Origin: Asterias rubens
Taxonomy: Eukaryota > Echinodermata > Asteroidea > Forcipulatida > Asteriidae
Reading direction: 5' to 3'
Assembly (NCBI RefSeq): GCF_902459465.1
Contig: NC_047076.1
Span: forward strand, 4,415,488 to 4,479,487
Length of the DNA: 64,000 nt
Both the position numbers and the translations under genes were made by a program. The stretch's first letter is position 1. Each line of letters opens with the position of its first letter. The notes under the pieces were generated by a model that did no database searches, was not told the DNA's origin, and saw only the letters and a program-made list of their open reading frames with translations. Shown here in pieces: positions 58,101-64,000 of the stretch.

Positions 58101-61100
58101 GTGGGTTGGAATCCCAGTTGTAACACTTGTGTCCTTTAGCAAGACACTAAACTATTATTGCTACCTCCTTCGGATGGGATCTTAAGCTGTAGGTCCCCGA
58201 CTCCCATGTTATGTGCAATGCATGTCAAAAAAGACCAGTGCACTTATCGTAAAGAGAAGGGGTTCCCCCATATGTTTTTCAGTTTGATCAGCAGCATATT
58301 GCCCCGCAGCACCTTGTAAACTACTACATGGTGCTTCAAAGGAATAGGTCTCATACTTCAATATGTAGCTCCACAAACCTTGCAGGAAATAATACTTTGA
58401 AACAACCCTTGGGGTGTGATTAAGAGCTATGAAACAAGTATTATTATTATTACGAACCGATTTGGATGAATCCAGCATGGCCTGGCACCATTTGACTGAC
58501 TCTATGGTGCAGGAGCGCACAGTTTCTGTCCGGCCATGGTAAAACTGTCGCGTTGTCGCCGTTTCATACGTGGCAGCAGGCTTGCCATGCAGCGAATAGT
58601 AAGCGAACAGCAGTGCCAGCTGGAATACAGAATCAGGATGTAGCTTGTGTAGCTTAGTCCAACGTTTACCAAAAGCCACAGACTTACTGGCCAGGACCAA
58701 CAAGTTAGACGCATTTGTATTGAAGGTATTGATGGCCTTCTCCATAGCTCTCTTGATAACATCATCAACGGTAAAGATCAGCTCCTCAGGAGATTTGTAT
58801 GACGTACCCACTGAGTCCTTAGTCTATAAAGATTGACAAAATACAATTAGCTGATTGCAAACATGCTTACCAACCAAAAGGACCTATGCTATAAATGCAA
58901 ACAAATAGTAAGTGGCCTGATGTCTGGACGCTAGCAGAGTCTTTCTCGAAGGCTTAAGAAGGCTGTTTAAGAACTTGTCGCCACTCTTTGATTCCCTTAT
59001 TCATAAACACCCATGACAATTCATGCACTCTGATTGGTCCTTCATCACACGGCCTCAACCCTTTACTTCCTTATTCCTTATTCAAAACTTCAGTAGATGA
59101 TGCCAAATGGTCAGACAGTTACGAGGTTAAAGGTTAACCACTGCTCATACTCACCGGCCATTGCCCAGACGTCTTGACAAGCTGTTTATATATCACATCA
59201 TTGATAGTAACAATGACCATACCATCAAATGGAGCATGATCTCCATTACAAGCAATGACTCCATTGCTGAAGCAGATCAAGTTGTAGGATTTGTCTCCCC
59301 ATCGACTGTACACGTCTCCCTTAATAGTTGCTTCCATGAACTGTACAGAAAAACATAAGCAAAGTAAAACACTCGCTTCAGACAGGCGCTCTGGAGTCGC
59401 GCCATACTAAACTAAAATACATGAAAAGTTTGATGTCTCAAACAGTTAGAAGCAAATGGATGTGCTGGAAGTCAAAAGATCGACTTATACATAGTTTTGT
59501 GATCAGAGGTGGGCAAAAATTCTAAATGTTCTGAAAGTAATTGGAAACTGAGGTAAATTTAAATTATCAATATAAACCACAATGGAAACTGACTGGGTAA
59601 AATTTTTTAAATGTTTTTTGGGGGTTGAACAAAGAATTGACGGTTTTCTTAGGTATATTGTTAAATAAAATTGATTTGACTTTCATATTGTTTATCACTG
59701 AGTATTAAACTCCCAACAAAATAAATGATTTTCATTGTCATAAAATAATTTAAACTTAAGGTTGGGACCACAACGGTCCCAGAAGTTGAAATACGGCGAG
59801 ATTTGCACAGTCTATAACACTGACTTACCTCTGATGGTGTCTTTGGGCAAGCATCATCCAGTTGTACAGTAATAACAGCCTGCTCAATATGATCCAGATG
59901 ATGCCCATTCACAGGGTCTAGCGACCGAAGATGCTTATACGCCTTGGCAAAAGAAGTTCTGTCATCTGCCGTTAGGACGCCTACAGCCTGACCTCGAGAC
60001 TGACTCAGCTTTTTGATGTAACACAGCTGTCTGTAGATCTCTTGAGCAGGAATGATTTGTCCGTTATCATCAAAGGGTCTCATACTGAAGATGTGACCGT
60101 TACTGAAGACGACTAGATGATTGGGACATGGTCCCTCTCGCTCTGCGTATAAAAAAACCCAAACCAATTCAAACAAAGGGTCAAAGCAAAATGTGGCAAA
60201 CACTGAAAAGGTAAAATTTGAAGCCTTTCTTGAACATCTGAAGTGATGTTGCTGAGCGCAGATGTGTCGGGAGACTGTTCCATAATTGGGGAGCCTCAAA
60301 TGCAAATGACTTAAGCAGCAGATTGTAGAGTGCGCTGGAAAACTTTGTGTTCAGTAAGTCTGGTTTTATCTGTTGATGAACGAAAGCCAGTACGTGCAGG
60401 CTAATAAGTAGACAGACTGGAAGACAATGGGCCAAGTCCTTTAAAGCATTTGTAAACAATAACCATGATTTTGAATTTGATTCTTGTCTTATGTTATTGT
60501 CTGTACCTGTTTTGAAAAAGCGCACCAACTTATCTCTGACTTCACCAGGTACTCTCGAGCAGTTGTACAGCCCTCTCATTTGATTCATGGAGAAAGCCTT
60601 GCCAGTGCGGCTCTTATCAACTGGAAACTGTTCTCTGCGAGGCAAAGGGAAAACAAGATCATAATATCGTATACAGCACTATATCACACCCCAGGAAGTT
60701 CAACATCTTTTGTGAATAGTGATATATCTGCTCTGCGAAGAGAGAGTGCATGGTGTGTAGTGCTGGGCGAATAGTCAAATTTTGGTATTCGGATACTGCT
60801 GGCCAACTATCCGAAATTAACCGGATATTCAAATAGTTTTTTCGCCGCTAGAGGGTGCTATTAAATATAAACATAAAAATTGCCGCTAGAGGGCGCTGTT
60901 CGTTTGTGAATGAGATCTTATGGGCGGATTGATATTAGTTTTAGACAGTGTCACTCGGTTCATTCATAAAAATAACCGGATCTAATTTAAAGATGGCGAT
61001 TTGCTTTTTCTTTTGATCGTGATTGACTCTACGTGAAGAAAAACTTTCGTAATCTTTGAACAAATTACGTCAGAAATGTCATTGTTTTAACTCTTCACGG

Positions 61101-62879
61101 AGGTGAGCATAGTTAAATACTTATTTGATGCTGTTTTATGCTGTCTTAATAGAAGTTTCATAAGGATTCAGACAAAACATTCCAATCAGTTGTCGCCCGA
61201 CGTCCGCGGATATTCGGATATTTAAAGAATATCCGGTTACTTGGTTGTAATTACAAAACTATCCGTTTAATAAATAGGTATTTGCGCCCATTCGCGGTTA
61301 CGGATAGGAAAACCTATTCCCCATTAACCGGATATTCAAATAATTCGCCCAGGCCTAATGGTGTGTGTACCGTCCTCTGTCATTCCAGGCTCGTGAACAA
61401 CTTAGAAGCAGTACAAACTGGCTCTTCTTAGTGATCCAATTTGTTATTAGGTTTAAAATTGACTGTGTGTGCGTTTGATTAGCTTCCCTGGGTCGACCCT
61501 GTGGTACTCATTCAGGGTGAGCCCCTGACAAGAACTAAACGTACGATCACTCACCCTCTCATGGTGACGTCATGCACCTGGGGCCAGCCCCAAGTGACCC
61601 ACTCCACAAGCAGGGCACTTGGGGCTGACCCGAGTGAGCACCTGGAATGACATTAAAGCTATTCGAACGTACCGGGGGCAGACCTGGGTCTACCCAGGGA
61701 AGCTAACTGAACACACCCTATAATAACTTTATCAAATCATTAAATCACCTTCTCAATGTTAGGAAGATACCCATCTGGTACCAAATGGAAATAGCAGCCC
61801 GTTCACACTGAGTGCCCTCCATAGGGTGCCAGACATTGTCGTTGTAGGGCCCCAGACCGTTGATATTGCACTGCACTGCAAGGGGGGATCGACCGGACAT
61901 GTAAGCTAGCTCTTCCCACCAGTGTTCCAGCTGTATTCAAATCAATAGATTGGATTAAATTAGATTTTTTTCATTGCTATTTATATACAAGTGTACAATA
62001 GAACTTCACTTGGCTCTCGTGCTTAAAAAATATGAAAAAATGGACATCAAACCCTCAGAAATCTGAGGAATGATTCATGGTTGAAGCGATTCTAAGATTC
62101 AAAGTTTTGATTTAAAATTTATCCAAACCATAAGCCCTACTTTGAAGAGAATCCTTTCTCTCTCAAAAATAGTTCATACTACAAATCAACAGGCTGCTGT
62201 GTTTCTCACCAGGTAAGTTTGTTCCAGTTTCCCTTGTGGTTAAATGACTGAAAACATTACACGTACCCAGTTTTTGCTAGTGCGTGCCTTTTCCTGTAGT
62301 TTACGGTGCAGTTTCAGTCCAATTCCATCTCCAAACGCCCTGACGACCTCCTCAGTTTTCTTGAACTCATCTTCAGTCAGAAATGGTTTGGCTATAAAAT
62401 AAAAGTATTTGTGTATGTTTGGTTTTTGGAACAGTTCAATTATTTTCACACTATTGAATTGAAGATGCTATACATAACACATGGTCCTGTGGGTTGTGTA
62501 GACATGTAAAAGAACCCAGAGCACTTATCATTGAACACAGAAGGGGGTTCGCCCCGATGTTTCTGGTTTGATTGGCAGCATATTGCGCCACAGCACCTGG
62601 TACACCATTTGATGGTGCTGTGTAAAAGGAGTAGGTCGCAACTCAAACATAGTCCCACATACTTTGCAGGAAAATACTGTATGTTACAGCGCTTTGAGTG
62701 TCACTGAATGACAGATGCGCGCTATATAAGAATCCACTTTTTATTGTTAGAGTTGATGACTTACTTGATTCCAAGTATTTCTGCAGTGTTTGTTCCAGAG
62801 GGGGCAGAATCAGCGAAGGGAGTGAGTCCTCATACTGGAATGTCCTCTCCCTAGGACTGGATGCAGATGATGTGCTCAT
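55197..62879 (-). CDS. CROT: Peroxisomal carnitine O-octanoyltransferase (10 coding exons used per transcript)
   Basis: Exons: 62879-62765, 62391-62267, 61930-61749, 60634-60507, 60142-59829, 59340-59155, 58823-58458, 57823-57651, then one of 56138-56019 or 55938-55819, then 55320-55197; 610 aa (human 612). Landmarks are the start RTFQYEDSLPSL, the catalytic DHAPFDG (His 323), the family motif YETATTRQFYHGRTETVRSC, and SGGGG-FKLSTS, which contacts carnitine. The enzyme moves medium-chain acyl groups between CoA and carnitine so that shortened chains can leave peroxisomes. The C-terminus is -NSKM, a good PTS1 variant, supporting peroxisomal import. The exon bearing the ATG starts at 62,889 after TTTTCAG, so at least one 5' non-coding exon lies upstream. 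The exon 7 donor (TCG|GTTCGT) is weak but frame-consistent. The gene converges on the ZCWPW1-like gene. Most family members have a single copy of the STS exon; here it is duplicated. Confidence 0.95.
55819..55938 (-). other. CROT: CROT alternative exon 9B
   Basis: This 120-bp homologue of exon 9A lies 80 bp downstream in gene order, with acceptor CTAAAAG, donor CA|GTAAGA and the same phases. It encodes GGGGNFKLSTS, CTGYFQTQGFCAPM and VKDGYGAFY, about 65% identical to 9A and closer to vertebrate CROT around the pocket Gly. Joining to the last exon (C|TAC) gives His where 9A gives Asp. Both copies are intact, so neither looks like a pseudo-exon. Confidence 0.9.
56019..56138 (-). other. CROT: CROT alternative exon 9A
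   Basis: This 120-bp exon has acceptor ..TGAAG, donor GA|GTAAGT, an incoming phase of two bases and an outgoing phase of two bases. It encodes a segment with GGGGHFKLSTS, then CAGYNNSLGAVAPM, then CKDGYALFY. The STS motif and the Gly (residue 550) that opens the octanoyl pocket in CROT are kept, but the residues around that Gly (NNSL-G-AV) differ from copy 9B. The polypyrimidine tract is modest. Confidence 0.9.
56800..57590 (+). mobile_element. 5'-truncated LINE: C-terminal reverse-transcriptase tail plus 3' UTR
   Basis: The frame at 56,860-57,168 encodes LQAGIYMFKYTNNLLPQSF, then FTRTLYSSNTLRFTGPRLWN, ending FKIFYKRVLLSHYVT. The GPRLWN and Phe-Lys tail are typical of the C-terminus of jockey/CR1-type non-LTR elements. 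A (GTTT)n tract (57,301-57,348) and an AT-rich tail with 'aataaac' follow. The 5' part, with RT catalytic motifs, is missing. Lies in the CROT intron before exon 9A. Confidence 0.75.
58030..58450 (+). mobile_element. tRNA-derived SINE, full-length second subtype
   Basis: Head 'gctgtgtcgtggccgagcgg' and 'gtgggttggaatcccagttg', followed by 'ttagcaagacactaaactat', 'tcggatgggatcttaagctg', then the body shared with 5,810, 23,020 and 62,485 ('cagcaccttgtaaactacta'), ending in ATT repeats. Its right edge abuts CROT exon 7, whose donor is at 58,457. Confidence 0.75.
60181..60480 (-). mobile_element. LINE reverse-transcriptase C-terminal remnant
   Basis: On minus, in CROT intron 4: 'LALCLPVCLLISLHVL'-like sequence, then FEAPQLWNSLPTHLRSATSL and QMFKKGFKFYLF, the usual end of a jockey/CR1-like RT. 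The upstream frame is broken. Confidence 0.7.
60761..61354. mobile_element. ~590-bp TIR element (hAT-like ends 'tgctgggcgaata')
   Basis: Left end tgctgggcgaatagtcaaat and right end ..atattcaaataattcgccca are inverted. Internal 'aaccggatattcaaatag' blocks lie in both orientations. Non-coding, in a CROT intron. Contains two CTCF-like motifs. Confidence 0.75.
60844..60897 (+). promoter_or_regulatory. Two CTCF-like motifs (CCGCTAGAGGGYGCT)
   Basis: gccgctagagggtgct at 60,844-60,859 and gccgctagagggcgct at 60,882-60,897. The second differs from the CTCF core CCASYAGRKGGCRSY at one position. Both are inside the TIR element. Binding is inference. Confidence 0.35.
61465..61717. mobile_element. MITE 'GTGTGTGCGTTTGATTAGCTTCCCTGGGT'
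   Basis: Left end gtgtgcgtttgattagcttc, then cctgggtcgac. Right end gtctacccagggaagctaac, then tgaacacac (inverted). The interior has paired 'ggggccagccccaagtgac' and 'gcacttggggctgac'. Non-coding, in a CROT intron. Confidence 0.75.
62485..62735 (+). mobile_element. SINE body fragment, 'gcgctatataagaatcca' end
   Basis: Same body as 58,180-58,450: 'gattggcagcatattgcgcc', 'acagcacctggtacaccatt', 'gtcactgaatgacagatgcg'. Head absent. In the first coding intron of CROT. Confidence 0.65.
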
Positions 62880-62889
62880 TCTTTTCTTC

Positions 62890-64000
62890 CTGAAAATTTG
62901 TGAAAAATTTCTTTTTATTATAAGTTTCAGTTTCTTAATCGGGCATTTTGCTAGGCTTTATTTATAATGGAGAAATTTTAGTGGCCCATATTTTGTTTTA
63001 AACATGATGTCATAATGTATCTTTTCGAGATAAAAACAGTAGCGATAACAACCAGTGAAATGGTAAAAAAAAAACATTCATGCAATCAAAGTACTATTTA
63101 CATTTAAAATGACAAAATAAATATGAGCATATTCAATAAACAGATTGCACCAATTTGACATTACATGTAGATCACAAAGGGCAATTTGAGAACTGTTTAC
63201 AAGACCTTGGCATTATTTACCTAGATAATGTACGCCGAGCTAGTGTTAAAGAAGAGCCATGCGGCCCTGACAACTCAATGATGGTGAAACAATTGTGCCA
63301 GGGCAGATTTACCCAAGGTTTGAGGGTGGACTTTGCACTGTTTTGAATCGCTTATCTCTATTAAAGCCTAGTCATTATCAAGGACCATGATTTGCAGTGA
63401 TAAAAAAACTTTACCCTCTTGCCTCCTGTATACATTTAAGGGCACTGGACACATTTCAAATGTTATCTTTTTTACCAGATCAGGCTTCTTCCAATTCTTT
63501 GTAAAGTTGTGGAAAATTGTAGCACCTCTCCACAATTCTCAACGTTTTTTTGCCCAAGGTTGTCTATTTATAGATGACGTATCCTGGTGTCATGTGTTTT
63601 CAGTAGGATAACAGGAAAATTGTTCACAATCAAAAACTAAATATTTTTTTTTCAAATCATCTATCAAATGTTTTAACAATAACACTTACACTTCATGATG
63701 TGTTGAAATGTTTCAAGTTTTGGTTCTACGTTGCGAGAGACAGTCCGCCAAACAGTGCTTATGCATGCACGACATTGGAGCAACGTCACACTGTTTTCAC
63801 ACCTTTCATTGGTTGGTATTATATTGAATTATAAGCTAGTATGGCGTGCAAAATAAATCAAAAATATTATCCAATTACTACTAAACAAATTTAATTACAT
63901 TTTTGTCCTAAGGCATTATGGCTACTATATTAGAATCCAGAGATATCATAAGGCATGAAAGTAAAACACCCCACCCCCTTGAAGCACACACACTTCATAA
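62890..64000. other. Upstream of CROT coding exons; no further gene seen
   Basis: Contains the candidate CROT 5' exon (63,690) and a fragment of the GGACACT MITE (from about 63,437). The ORF at 63,155-63,346 (+) matches nothing I recognise. Confidence 0.4.
63690..63760 (-). promoter_or_regulatory. Possible CROT 5' non-coding exon and promoter area
   Basis: On the minus strand a strong donor (ATGAAGT|GTAAGTG) ends at 63,690. Spliced to the acceptor at 62,889 it would give a leader with the two-codon upstream ORF ATG AAG TGA before the CROT start. The 5' limit is a guess. Candidate only; no transcript evidence. Confidence 0.3.

Noticed and set aside
1-64000. CRISPR arrays, operons or bacterial genes
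   Set aside because: All repeats are of eukaryotic mobile-element type and genes are spliced; nothing prokaryotic was seen.

Overview
This is a eukaryotic, animal window: split genes with GT/AG introns, exons of 25 to 577 bp, and AT-rich introns packed with short interspersed and fold-back repeats. The protein families and the repeat types (many copies of a 'GGACACTATTGGTAATTACTC' element and of a palindromic 'GGGCCCAATTTCATAGAGCTG' element) suggest an echinoderm, most likely a sea star. That assignment is inference from memory of such genomes, not a search.

Six multi-exon protein genes can be assembled by hand. Every junction keeps the reading frame and every exon length agrees with its phase. 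Left to right: (1) a TEX12-like synaptonemal-complex gene on + (4,692-6,506, 138 aa), with a 5' non-coding exon ending at 3,661; (2) OXNAD1 on - (17,798-9,878, 312 aa), a mitochondrial NAD/FAD oxidoreductase; (3) DPY19L3 on - (34,435-20,865, 21 coding exons, 725 aa), an ER C-mannosyltransferase; (4) a SPATA48/SPMIP7-like gene on + (35,087-39,823, 446 aa), divergent from DPY19L3 across about 650 bp; (5) a ZCWPW1-like chromatin reader on + (42,129-51,782, 732 aa) that also carries an AT-hook and an ARID domain; (6) CROT on - (62,879-55,197, 610 aa), peroxisomal carnitine octanoyltransferase, with two tandem homologous 120-bp exons that look mutually exclusive.

Two regions stand out. In CROT, exon 9 exists twice (56,019-56,138 and 55,819-55,938) with identical length and phases. 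Each copy encodes the carnitine-binding STS segment and the wall of the acyl pocket, so splicing could switch substrate preference. In the ZCWPW1-like gene, a CW-PWWP histone reader is joined to an AT-hook and an ARID DNA-binding domain. Three of the six genes (TEX12-like, SPATA48-like, ZCWPW1-like) belong to families with meiotic or sperm roles in vertebrates.

The rest is intergenic or intronic sequence rich in non-autonomous mobile DNA: TIR/fold-back MITEs, at least four tRNA-derived SINE types, two decayed LINE reverse-transcriptase tails, a degenerate tandem array at the left end, and several poly-G tracts. No prokaryotic features, CRISPR arrays or intact autonomous transposons were seen.
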